Positions 24,981 to 33,483 of a stretch of DNA of 64,000 bases are shown here, one piece after another; position 1 is the stretch's first letter; every line of letters starts with the position of its first letter. The stretch lies in NCBI GenBank assembly GCA_004321905.1, contig SCQF01000041.1, forward strand, positions 62,001-126,000, written 5' to 3'. The notes below the pieces were generated by a model. The model saw only the letters and a list, made by a program, of their open reading frames with translations. It had not been told where the DNA came from and did not search any database. The position numbers were made by a program, and so were the translations under genes. This stretch comes from Verrucomicrobiota bacterium (GTDB lineage Bacteria; Verrucomicrobiota; Kiritimatiellia; CAIQIC01).

Positions 24981-25006
24981 TGTTACCTGAAGGCGGGCAT
25001 CGCTAT

Positions 25007-25852
25007 CTACTCCGACGTATTTTCATCCACCATCGTGCCTTTTTTCTTCGTCGCATACACGTAGCCCACGGGAAAAGTCACGCGGCGGAGCACGGTGCAA
25101 CCCATCGGGACAAGGTCCACTTTGTATTTACTGCGCATGCGCTTGAACAGGCCCTCCAGCCGTAGCGGCGATTGCTGCCACGGCTGGTCCGGGTTTTTTG
25201 TTTTCACCGTCACGCTCATCACCATGAAACCGGCGGCATGAAGATTCGTAGTGGTGCGATTGAAGTGACGCATGTCGCATTGCACCGCGCGCTCCACGGC
25301 CGCCAGCACGTCTTTCCGGTTGTACGCCAGCACATAATCCAGCAAGCCTTGCAGCATGAAGCCAATGTGGCCGGTTCGATCCACTTTGGCTGGCGTGTAA
25401 CGCTTCTGGGCGTCGTAAATGCCGAGGTAGCCGTCCGCATCCTGCGACTTCAGCATGGCGGCGACAAACTCGTCAGCACGCTTTTTCAACGCCGCGTCGT
25501 CCGCCAGAATCGCATTGGAAATCAACGCCAGACCCCAGTAGCCCTCCGCCGCGCCGTCCCAAAAATCCGACTGCTTGTCCTGCTTGGCCGGATTGTGTCC
25601 ACGCAACTCGTAGGCTTTGTTCTGCACCATCCAACAGCGGTGATAATAGGCCAGTATCCCGCTACTGGCGTCCTGATCAATTTGTGCTTTGATCCAACCT
25701 GCCGGGCGCACTGCGCCAAACGGCATCAGCGCAAACTTGGCGTCGGGTATGATGGGCGCCTCGGCGGCGCGGAGGCCCAGCAGCAGGCTCATCGTCAAAC
25801 CGATCCAACCGAGGGTTGTTTTCCAAGCCTTGGAAACGCTCCCCGTGAACAT
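25007..25852 (-). pseudogene. Internally deleted GH127-family protein
   Basis: 281 residues against 600-800 for GH127. It has the N-terminal part of the barrel (IIPDAKFALMPFGAVRPAGW, YELRGHNPAKQDKQSDFWDG, SQDADGYLGIYDAQKRYT) up to HAAGFMVMSV, then a short junction and the very end of the family (VDLVPMGCTVLRRVTFPVGY). Over 300 residues with the catalytic Cys/Glu centre are missing. The frame is open, but the leader is disturbed: a good start with a ribosome-binding site (ATG at 25880, MKTIAGYRP) is out of frame, and a single palindrome (SKAWK) sits in the leader. Probably non-functional. Confidence 0.7.
25819..25836. repeat. Single family A palindrome in the leader of the deleted GH127
   Basis: Read as VSKAWK. 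No second copy at 32 bp. Confidence 0.85.
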
Positions 25853-25950
25853 TAGGCCGGTATCCAGCTATGGTCTTCATGTCATCATCCTCGCTGCACC
25901 ACAACCTTTCGCCGATAACGGTTCCGCCGGCAAAATATTGTGGCTCGTTT

Positions 25951-27864
25951 CTAGCGCGGACGATAGACCGTGTGGGACAAGGTTTGCCATGTTTGGCTGG
26001 TTTCGTAGATCGTGCCCATGTCCAGCGGTTGGGGCAGCCACGTGCAGTACGGGTTGGTTTCTTTCCACAGCGTGCCGGCGGAGGCGTAGTCGCAGAAGGT
26101 CAGTGCGCTTTTTTGTCCATTGATGGTGCACGGCGCATCGAAGGCCAGCCACGCGCCGATTTTTTGCGCGGCGCTGGGATTGGGTGTCAGCGCGATGAAG
26201 GGCGTGGTGCTCCGGTCCAACACAATCGAAACGCCCGGTTGCGTCGGCACGAGACGATTATCGAGTGAGAACACAATCGGGCCGCGTACCACGGCCAGTT
26301 GGCCGTTGCCATCGGGCGCTTCGAGCAAACGCCCGCGCAGATCAAACGTCAATTTGATTTTGTCGCCCGCTTTCCACGTCCGGCGAATCCTGGCGTAGGT
26401 ACCAGCCTTCGCTTTGATGCGTTCGTCGTTCACCCTCAATTCGGTTTTTTCGCTCCACGCGGGGATACGCAGTGCGAGCGTGAATTCTTCGGTCGTTTGC
26501 GGGTTCAGCGTGATCGTCGTTGCTGCGGTGGCGGGATAGTCACCCGTGATCTCCAAGTGGAGTGGGGTGCCTTGGGGTGTGGCAAAGGTGGTGCGCGCTG
26601 GCGCATAGAGATTGATGACGGGGCCTTCCGCGCTGGTCATGGCTGCCCATCGCGACGTAATGAAGAGACCGCGCGGGCCGTTGAGGACGCAGCAACTCGT
26701 GCCGACATCAACGTGTTGCATGTTGCTGGGCACGCGCTCACCCATGGGCGCGCTGAAGTAGGCCCACCAGGAACCGTCGGGCATCAGTGCGCCAAGCAAG
26801 CCGTTGTAGAGATTACGCTCGAGTTCGTCGGCATAGCGCACATCGCCGGTGAGGCGGAGTAGTTGATAGAGGTATTTCATCCACGTGGCGGTGACGCAGG
26901 TCTCCAGCGGATGAAACACCATGCCCGTCTGATTGGTGTGACTGCTGGACCAAAATTCGTTGCGCGTGCCGCAGCCGATGATGGTCGTTTCGTGTTGCAG
27001 AACGTTGTCGGCCAATCCAATCGCTGCCGTGAGATAGGCTTTTTCGCCGGTGACACGATAGAGTTCGCAAAGCCCTTCAAAGCACGAGGTCATCTCATAG
27101 GCTTTGTTCCACACCATTTTTTCTGGCGGAACATGCGCGGTGGCGTCTTCGATCAGTCGTAGGCCATGCGGCATGTGTTTGGCCGGCTTGCTCCACGCCT
27201 CCACGATGTATTGCGCGAAGGCCAGGTATTTCGGGTCGCCGGTGCGCTGATAAAGCAACACGGTTGGCTCCAACACCGACGAAGAGGCCAAACCTCTTTG
27301 TTCGCCGGTCTCCACGATGTTAGTTTTGCCGGGGCCGACCTCGTTCAACAGCGTATCTTCATGACGACACGCCACCTTGAGCGCGGTCTCGTCGCCGGTG
27401 CGATCATAGTAGGCGAGTATGCCGAGCAGCGCATATTTGCGGCCCCAGACATCCCATCCTTGGAGCCGGAATTCTGGTTTGCGTGTCCCAAGATAACCGT
27501 CGCGCGCAGCGGTGGTGATGAGATTGGTGTAACCTTCGACGCATTTGGCGCGCGTTTCGGGTGTGGACTGATAGGCATCGGCCAGCACCAGCGACGTGTA
27601 CCATTTGCCCCAGTATTCACAACGCCAATCTTTCGGCCCTTCCTCCGTTTTTTGGCGATAGGGATTAACGAGTGCCGGAAGGCTCTGGGGCAGCAATTGT
27701 TTGTGCAGGCAAAGATCGAGCTGTTCCCCAAGTCGTCCCGTAAACGTGACGGCGTTTGCCGGCGCGGGCTTGAAGACATCTTGCTGGGCCAGCGGGGCGG
27801 GCGCGGCCAGTATCGAGAGCGTGGCGAGGCCGACGATGCTGCAACAAAAACCGACGAATTTCAT
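25951..27864 (-). CDS. Secreted GH127-family glycosidase (beta-L-arabinofuranosidase-like)
   Basis: 637 residues. Signal peptide MKFVGFCCSIVGLATLSILA, then an (alpha/alpha)6 barrel with WRCEYWGKWYTSLVLADAYQ, SSSVLEPTVLLYQRTGDP, FEGLCELYRVTGEKAYL and the region ERNLYNGLLGALMPDGSWW. The Cys pair in VGTSCCVLNGPRG corresponds to the Cys region of the GH127 active site. The C-terminal third is beta-rich. Ribosome-binding site AAAGGAGCAGAAC. A paralogue with the same motifs is at the right end of the window (62225), so the two bracket the sulfatase block. Substrate is probably an arabinose-type unit. Confidence 0.85.
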   Translation of the reverse strand: MKFVGFCCSIVGLATLSILAAPAPLAQQDVFKPAPANAVTFTGRLGEQLDLCLHKQLLPQSLPALVNPYRQKTEEGPKDWRCEYWGKWYTSLVLADAYQSTPETRAKCVEGYTNLITTAARDGYLGTRKPEFRLQGWDVWGRKYALLGILAYYDRTGDETALKVACRHEDTLLNEVGPGKTNIVETGEQRGLASSSVLEPTVLLYQRTGDPKYLAFAQYIVEAWSKPAKHMPHGLRLIEDATAHVPPEKMVWNKAYEMTSCFEGLCELYRVTGEKAYLTAAIGLADNVLQHETTIIGCGTRNEFWSSSHTNQTGMVFHPLETCVTATWMKYLYQLLRLTGDVRYADELERNLYNGLLGALMPDGSWWAYFSAPMGERVPSNMQHVDVGTSCCVLNGPRGLFITSRWAAMTSAEGPVINLYAPARTTFATPQGTPLHLEITGDYPATAATTITLNPQTTEEFTLALRIPAWSEKTELRVNDERIKAKAGTYARIRRTWKAGDKIKLTFDLRGRLLEAPDGNGQLAVVRGPIVFSLDNRLVPTQPGVSIVLDRSTTPFIALTPNPSAAQKIGAWLAFDAPCTINGQKSALTFCDYASAGTLWKETNPYCTWLPQPLDMGTIYETSQTWQTLSHTVYRPR

Positions 27865-27879
27865 GTTCTGCTCCTTTGC

Positions 27880-27930
27880 TTTTCCAAGGCTTGGAAAAAA
27901 CGGAGCAATACTTTTCCAAACCTTGGAAAA
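27880..27930. repeat. Palindrome pair, family A (between histidine kinase and GH127)
   Basis: Cores CCAAGGCTTGG and CCAAACCTTGG, centres 32 bp apart, directly upstream of the GH127 ribosome-binding site and after the kinase stop. Confidence 0.9.
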
Positions 27931-27951
27931 CCAGGCAAGTCAGAAACGCGG

Positions 27952-30900
27952 TCAGACCGGCGGCGTGTCGAGCGTGGCGCGCACCTGCTGCGCGAGGGCG
28001 GCGGCGGAAAATGGTTTTTGTAACACGTGCAAATCCGCCGGTAAATGACCGTATTGCTCCAAAATGTCGGCGGGATAACCGGACATATAGAGGATGCGGA
28101 TGCCGGGCCGAAGTTTTTGAATGCATTCGGCGGCGTCTTTGCCACTCTGCTCGGGCATGATTACATCGGTGAGGAGCAGGTGGATCGGCCCTGTATATTG
28201 CTCGACAAAATGCAGGGCATCGGCGGCGGTGGATGCCGTTAAAACCGTGTAACCGAGCTGCGCCAGCGACCACTGAACCAAATTGAGCACGGGCGCTTCA
28301 TCCTCCACGACCAAAACAGTCTCCGTGCCGGTGGGTACGCGCTCCGCGGCTTGTTCCTCTTTGGCAACATCGGTGGTGTTCGCCAGGGGGAGATAGATGG
28401 TGAAGGTGGTGCCCTGCTGGGGCGCGCTTTGTACGGTGATGGCCCCGTGGTTTTGCTTGACGATGCCGTAAACCGTGGCCAGTCCCAAACCGGTGCCCTT
28501 GCCAATCCCTTTGGTGGTGAAGAAAGGTTCGAAGAGGTGCGCCTGAATCTCCGGTGTCATTCCCGCGCCATCATCGTGGAAGGTCAGCAGCACATAATCG
28601 CCGGGCGGGACGAAATCGGGCTTGTCCCGGCAGTCGGCCGCCAGGAGCGTACGTGGGGCGGCCGCGATGGAAATGGTGCCCGTGCCGCTGATGGCGTCGC
28701 GGGCGTTGACCACCAGATTGACCAGAATCTGATTCACCTGACCGGGGTCCATGAACACGCGCCCAGACTGCGGCTGCGGCGTGAAGCGCAAAAGGATGTT
28801 TTCGCCGATCAGGCGCTTGAGCATCTTCAAGCTGCCGGAGATCGCGGTGTTGATGTCCAACATGATCGGCGTAATCGCTTGCTTCCGCGAAAAGGCCAGC
28901 AATTGCCGGGTGAGATCGGCGGACCGGCGGGCGGCGTTCTGAATTTCCAACAGGTCGGGGCGCAACGGATGTTCGGGCGGCAGCACCTGTAGCAGCATTT
29001 CGACATGGCCCATGATGATTTGCAGCATGTTGTTGAAATCGTGGGCCACGCCGCCGGCCAACTGGCCCACGGCTTCCATTTTTGCCGCCTGCCGGTTCTG
29101 CTCTTCCAGCGCCACTTCGTGAGTCACATCACGCTTGACGGCCACATAGTTGACGATCTTGCCCGCGGCCTCGAAAACGGGGGAGATCGTGGCCTCTTCC
29201 TCATACAGCGTGTGGTCCTTGCGCTTGTTGATGAGGTGGCCGCTCCACACCTTGCCGGCGGTCAGTGTCGTCCACATCTGCCGATAGAAGGCGGCCTCAT
29301 GTTTGCCGCTCTTGAGGATGCGCGGGTTCTGGCCGTAGGCTTCTGCGCGGGTATACCCGGTGATTTTCTCGAACGCCGGGTTGACGTAAACGATCTTGCC
29401 GGAGGGCGCGGTGATCATGATCGTTTCCGGGGACTGCTCGACCGCGGTCACCAGTCGGGCTTGGGATTCCAGTGCGTGTCGTTGCTCGGTGATGTCCCTG
29501 ACCGCAGCTTGAAGGAAAACTTTTTTGGCGGACTGCACCCGGCTCAAGAGCACTGCCGCCGGAAACTCTTCGCCCGTGAGTCGCCGGTGTGTCCATTCAA
29601 AAAAGTGGGAACCTTTCCGCAGCGCGGTTTCGATCATGGCCTTGGCTTTCTCGATGGAACTGCGCCCGTCCGGCTGCCGCTCGGGCGATAGGTCCCATGG
29701 CCCGTGGGCGATAAATTCATCCTCGGTTTTGGCCCCGAATATTTTCAGGGTGGCCGGGTTCCCGGAGGTGAACCGCCACGACGGCGGTTCAATCGTCATG
29801 ATGGCGTCGCGGGCGCTGTCGAAGAGCGTTTTATATTTGTCCTCGCTCGCATGCAGCGCAGCCATTGTCTCGGCTTGCTCCTGATAAAACCGAAGGCGTT
29901 GGTGCCGCCAGATCACCCCCACGCCGGCTCCGGCGCCAAGGAGCAGGGCGTTGATCAGGACGACCATTTGCCAGAGGCGCTCCTGCAGCGGCGCATAGAC
30001 TTCTGCGCTGGCGATGCGGGCCATCAGGAACCACGGCGAATCGGGGATGGCGCGCACATAGGCGAGGGCTGGACAGCCATAATAATCCTGGCCTTCCACG
30101 ATCCCCGTTTTCCCCAGTGCTGCTTGCATGACAGGGAATGCATTGTTTTTTAGTGAAATGCGCAGGTTGAGGGCGGCATTGGTTTGAATCTTGGTCTCGC
30201 TCAAAAAAAGCGCGTCATTGTCGTCCCGGCGGAGCAGCACGGTCTCGGCAGACTGACTGGGGATGGGCCAGCGCTGGAGAAAAGGATAAAGATAGGTGGT
30301 GGGGTCAATGTTCAAAACCAGTACGCCGAGCGGCCGGCCGCCATCCGCTTCATCGAGCACGGGAATCAGGATGGCCAAATAGACCCGCTGATCTCGTTCG
30401 TTCCGGTAGAAATCCTGAAACGCAATCTGCCCGAAACGCAGAATTTCGGGCACGCGCCGGGAAATGAGGGCGGCGCTTGGAAGCGCCGCGGCGGGCGCCG
30501 ATATCCGGGTGACGCCTTGCGTGTCGAGCAGGAAGACCCGATCATACTGATAGTGGTTTTGGATTTTATCCAGCCAGGTCTGAAGTTGCCGTTGCGCATC
30601 CGCGTCCGCCGACTTTTCAAAAAAGTGCCGAACCAAGGTCGAAAAAAGGGTGTTTTTGAACAGGATGCTGCCATCTCCCAGGCGTTCTTCGCGCCACTGC
30701 ATCAGCTCGTCCGCCTTCAGTTCTGCAATGGCGGAAAGCTGGCGTTCCACCTCGCTGCGATAGCGTTGCGTATAACGTTGATAATAAAAATAGCCGGTGG
30801 TGACGATGCCGGCAGCCAAGGCGATGAAAATCAGGGCGAAGGAAAAGGAAGTTTTGAAATCCCTTTCGAGCACTTGCGGCGGCAATGCGGTGGGCCGGTT

Positions 30901-31563
30901 CACCAAAGCCAGCAGTGCCAAGCCCAGTAGCATAAAGGCGAGGATCGTGTTGAGCGCCGGCGGGATGACGGGGCCACCATAGAGCAGGGGCGCGCTGTAG
31001 AGATAGGCCAGCAAAAAAGGCAGGCAGGTACCCAACAGCACGCCCGCCGTGCCCAGCGCCAGAAGCGTGCGCCACGCCGGGATCGCCGACCGCGAAAGCG
31101 AGGCTAGAAACGACAAACCGGCGAGCAGAAAGCAGAACGCGGTTAATGGTGACATGTGTCCCAGCGCCGCATTGCCAATGCTGCCTGTGATCGGCAGTCC
31201 GAAATGTTCAAACGACCATTGAAGGTCGAGGCTGCTTAGCGCGAACAACAGCAGCGCGGTCATCATGACCAGCCAGCCCAAGACCACGTTGACCCAATAG
31301 GTGCGGATGCGCAACGGTGTCCGGGCGCGCCAGCAAATGGCGACGCCCAACAGCAGTAACAGCACCGCCGTACTCGGTGCCATCGGTATCAAATCCGCTT
31401 TGATACTTGCCAGCAACGGCTGGCCCAAAATCCAACCGAGCAGGGCGGCGCAACTGAAGGCTGCCGCGGCGGCGCCGCCGGCATAGGTGGCGAAAATCGC
31501 AAGGAACTCCCATCCTCGGCGGCGACTGTCATCAACGCGTTGGTGCAACGTTTGCAAGACCAC
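27952..31563 (-). CDS. Membrane hybrid sensor histidine kinase with receiver domain
   Basis: 1203 residues. Residues 20-240: about seven or eight hydrophobic helices; a further helix near 243-263 leads into a periplasmic dCache-like sensor (265-520; DTQGVTRISAPAA, DFYRNERDQRVYLAI), then a helix. Two PAS domains follow (near 575-690 and 700-815; YVNPAFEKITGYTRAEAYG), a HisKA domain with GQLAGGVAHDFNNML (the His), an HATPase domain (NLVVNARDAI, DDGAGMTPE, GKGTGLGLATVYGI) and a C-terminal receiver with DVIMPEQSG (phosphoacceptor Asp) and LQKPFS. The ORF start is GTG; a TTG at 31557 has better spacing from GGAGG. It may sense glycan fragments and control the neighbouring utilisation genes, but no output regulator is present. 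Confidence 0.92.
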   Translation of the reverse strand: MVLQTLHQRVDDSRRRGWEFLAIFATYAGGAAAAAFSCAALLGWILGQPLLASIKADLIPMAPSTAVLLLLLGVAICWRARTPLRIRTYWVNVVLGWLVMMTALLLFALSSLDLQWSFEHFGLPITGSIGNAALGHMSPLTAFCFLLAGLSFLASLSRSAIPAWRTLLALGTAGVLLGTCLPFLLAYLYSAPLLYGGPVIPPALNTILAFMLLGLALLALVNRPTALPPQVLERDFKTSFSFALIFIALAAGIVTTGYFYYQRYTQRYRSEVERQLSAIAELKADELMQWREERLGDGSILFKNTLFSTLVRHFFEKSADADAQRQLQTWLDKIQNHYQYDRVFLLDTQGVTRISAPAAALPSAALISRRVPEILRFGQIAFQDFYRNERDQRVYLAILIPVLDEADGGRPLGVLVLNIDPTTYLYPFLQRWPIPSQSAETVLLRRDDNDALFLSETKIQTNAALNLRISLKNNAFPVMQAALGKTGIVEGQDYYGCPALAYVRAIPDSPWFLMARIASAEVYAPLQERLWQMVVLINALLLGAGAGVGVIWRHQRLRFYQEQAETMAALHASEDKYKTLFDSARDAIMTIEPPSWRFTSGNPATLKIFGAKTEDEFIAHGPWDLSPERQPDGRSSIEKAKAMIETALRKGSHFFEWTHRRLTGEEFPAAVLLSRVQSAKKVFLQAAVRDITEQRHALESQARLVTAVEQSPETIMITAPSGKIVYVNPAFEKITGYTRAEAYGQNPRILKSGKHEAAFYRQMWTTLTAGKVWSGHLINKRKDHTLYEEEATISPVFEAAGKIVNYVAVKRDVTHEVALEEQNRQAAKMEAVGQLAGGVAHDFNNMLQIIMGHVEMLLQVLPPEHPLRPDLLEIQNAARRSADLTRQLLAFSRKQAITPIMLDINTAISGSLKMLKRLIGENILLRFTPQPQSGRVFMDPGQVNQILVNLVVNARDAISGTGTISIAAAPRTLLAADCRDKPDFVPPGDYVLLTFHDDGAGMTPEIQAHLFEPFFTTKGIGKGTGLGLATVYGIVKQNHGAITVQSAPQQGTTFTIYLPLANTTDVAKEEQAAERVPTGTETVLVVEDEAPVLNLVQWSLAQLGYTVLTASTAADALHFVEQYTGPIHLLLTDVIMPEQSGKDAAECIQKLRPGIRILYMSGYPADILEQYGHLPADLHVLQKPFSAAALAQQVRATLDTPPV

Positions 31564-31660
31564 CCTCCACTTGGCATATTCCTACACAAAACGCCGTTTT
31601 TCAACCAACATTTTGTGGGCGGAGAGATTTACGCACGCGATGCAGGCCGGCGCCGGCACG

Positions 31661-31677
31661 TTTCCAACCCTTGGAAA
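31661..31677. repeat. Single family A palindrome
   Basis: TTTCCAACCCTTGGAAA between the first sulfatase stop and the kinase gene. Confidence 0.85.
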
Positions 31678-31682
31678 TTATC

Positions 31683-33122
31683 TCAGGGGTCGTTGTCTGG
31701 CGGGGTTTCTTTTTTGGCCTTCTTTTTCGGCTTCAAGCCAGGGCGATAGTTGGGATTTGGCGTTGGCATTTGCGCGCCCACCTGCTCGCGCCACTGGTGC
31801 AACACGGCTTTCAACTCTGCGGTTTTAGCCGGGTTGGTGGCCGCCAAATTCTTGGTTTCGCTTTCGTCGTCCTTGAGGTTGAACAATTCCGCCGCGCCAT
31901 CCTCGTAGAACTCGATTAACTTCCAGTCGCCTTGCCGAACGATACCGTAGGGGCTGTGGCAACTTTTGCGATAATGCGGGAAATGCCAGAAAAGCGCCGG
32001 ACGTTGCAGCGTACCGGTCTGGCGCAGCAGGGGCGCGAGGCTGACGCCATCGCAATGGTTTTCCGGCATCAGCGGCAGGCCGGCCATGTCCAGCATCGTC
32101 GGGAAAAAGTCGGTACTGATGACGGGCGTGGCGCAGGCGCTACCGGCCTGCACAACGCCGGGCCAGGCGATGATCAGCGGTTCACGAATGCCACCTTCGT
32201 AGGGATGGCCCTTGCCGGCGCGCAAGGGCACGTTGGTTGTCGCGCCCAGTTGGCCGCCGTTGTCGGACATGAAAATGACCACCGTGTGGTCGGCAATTTT
32301 CAGTTCCTCCAGTCTGTTCAGCACACGACCGAGGCTCTGATCTACGCTCTCCACCATCGCGGCGTAGGCCGGATTCCACTTTTGACCAAGGCGCGCGGCC
32401 TTCGCGCTATATTTCTCCATCATTTCCGGCTTGGCCATCAGCGGCATGTGCACCGCGTAGTGGCAGAAGTGCAGCAGGAACGGTTGAGTCGCGTGGCCTT
32501 CGATGAACTTCAGCGCTTCGTCCGTCAGCCGGTCGGTCAGGTATTCGCCTTGCGGCCCGTCCGGCAAATTCGGATAGGCATGCTTGTAGGGGCTGAAATA
32601 GGTCGCCGGCTGGCCCCAATGGCCGCCCGCGATGTTCACGTCGAAGCCCTGTTTTTCCGGGCTATAATCGGTGTCGCCCAAATGCCACTTGCCGATCAGC
32701 GCGGTGCTGTAACCGGCTTTTTTGAACGCCTCGGCCACGGTGACTTCTTCCAGCGGCAGATGCTTGCACCAATCCGGTGGTTGCAGCTTGGCGTTGGGCG
32801 GTGGCTTCTCGCCGGGGATCCAATCGGTCAGATGCAAGCGCGCCGGATATTTGCCGGTCATGATGCTCGCCCGCGAGGGGCTGCACACCGCGCAGGCGGC
32901 GTAAGCGTTGGTGAAGCGCATCCCGCGCTGCGCCAGCCGCGTGACGTTCGGCGTTTCATAGAACGTGTTGCCGAACGGCTCCACGTCGCGCGCGCCTAGG
33001 TCATCCACGAGGAAGAACACAAAATTCAGCGGGCGGCGATCTGGTGCGGCGGTTTCCACCGCCCGCGTCCACATCGCCCCGGCGGCCAAGGTCATGAGTC
33101 CGAGAAATTCGCGGCGTTTCAT
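31683..33122 (-). CDS. Sulfatase 1 (S1 family, arylsulfatase A type)
   Basis: 479 residues. Tat-like leader MKRREFLGLMTLAAGAMW, with no palindrome. Metal-binding FFLVDDLGARDVEPFG, the formylglycine motif [11 protein letters not shown] (Cys to be converted to formylglycine), KWHLGD, and FMSDNGG. The C-terminus is Lys/Pro-rich (PKKKAKKETPP). Ribosome-binding site AGAAAGGAAACATA. Releases sulfate from a glycan outside the cytoplasm. Distal gene of the sulfatase array. Confidence 0.93.
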   Translation of the reverse strand: MKRREFLGLMTLAAGAMWTRAVETAAPDRRPLNFVFFLVDDLGARDVEPFGNTFYETPNVTRLAQRGMRFTNAYAACAVCSPSRASIMTGKYPARLHLTDWIPGEKPPPNAKLQPPDWCKHLPLEEVTVAEAFKKAGYSTALIGKWHLGDTDYSPEKQGFDVNIAGGHWGQPATYFSPYKHAYPNLPDGPQGEYLTDRLTDEALKFIEGHATQPFLLHFCHYAVHMPLMAKPEMMEKYSAKAARLGQKWNPAYAAMVESVDQSLGRVLNRLEELKIADHTVVIFMSDNGGQLGATTNVPLRAGKGHPYEGGIREPLIIAWPGVVQAGSACATPVISTDFFPTMLDMAGLPLMPENHCDGVSLAPLLRQTGTLQRPALFWHFPHYRKSCHSPYGIVRQGDWKLIEFYEDGAAELFNLKDDESETKNLAATNPAKTAELKAVLHQWREQVGAQMPTPNPNYRPGLKPKKKAKKETPPDNDP

Positions 33123-33480
33123 TATGTTTCCTTTCTAGGTGTGGCATCATTCTGCGGCACACGCGGCTTGATACACGAAATTGCGTCGCCACACAAATAC
33201 GAAGATGGACTATTTCCAAGGTTGCGGATTCTACAGGCAGGTTGGGGCGTGCGGTTCATCGCGAACGCCGGACACGCTATGCGGTGGTGGTCAAGGTGCC
33301 GAGCCGCAAGGTCCGGGCGTTCAACCGCATTCGGGCTGAGGCCCTGCGGGCCGAAGGTGTTGCATGTAGAGGTTGACTTCAGCACCTTGGAAACAGCGCT
33401 GTGCCCACCGCCACCCAGCTTGCGGCTCGCAGAAAATCACGCCGACAAATCCTGCGGAATGCGGCAACAGCGGGTGCGCT
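33123..33480. other. Gap between sulfatases 1 and 2
   Basis: About 357 bp. It contains a Tat-leader stub at its right end and a 181-bp stretch bounded by two halves of a family A palindrome (33213-33221 TTTCCAAGG and 33385-33393 CCTTGGAAA). No intact gene; the centre does not translate to a recognisable protein. Confidence 0.6.
33213..33393. repeat. Stretch flanked by two half-palindromes (9-bp inverted ends)
   Basis: TTTCCAAGG on the left and CCTTGGAAA on the right, 163 bp between. Joined, the two halves would rebuild one family A palindrome. Confidence 0.5.
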
Positions 33481-33483
33481 CAT
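33379..33483 (-). pseudogene. Tat-leader stub after sulfatase 2
   Basis: An ATG that overlaps the stop of sulfatase 2 (ATGA) opens a 34-codon frame containing RRDFLRAASWVAVGTALFPR, a Tat leader ending in the left half of a palindrome, then TGC TGA. The rest of the gene is gone. Retention of the coupled start suggests a former downstream member of the array. Confidence 0.5.
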
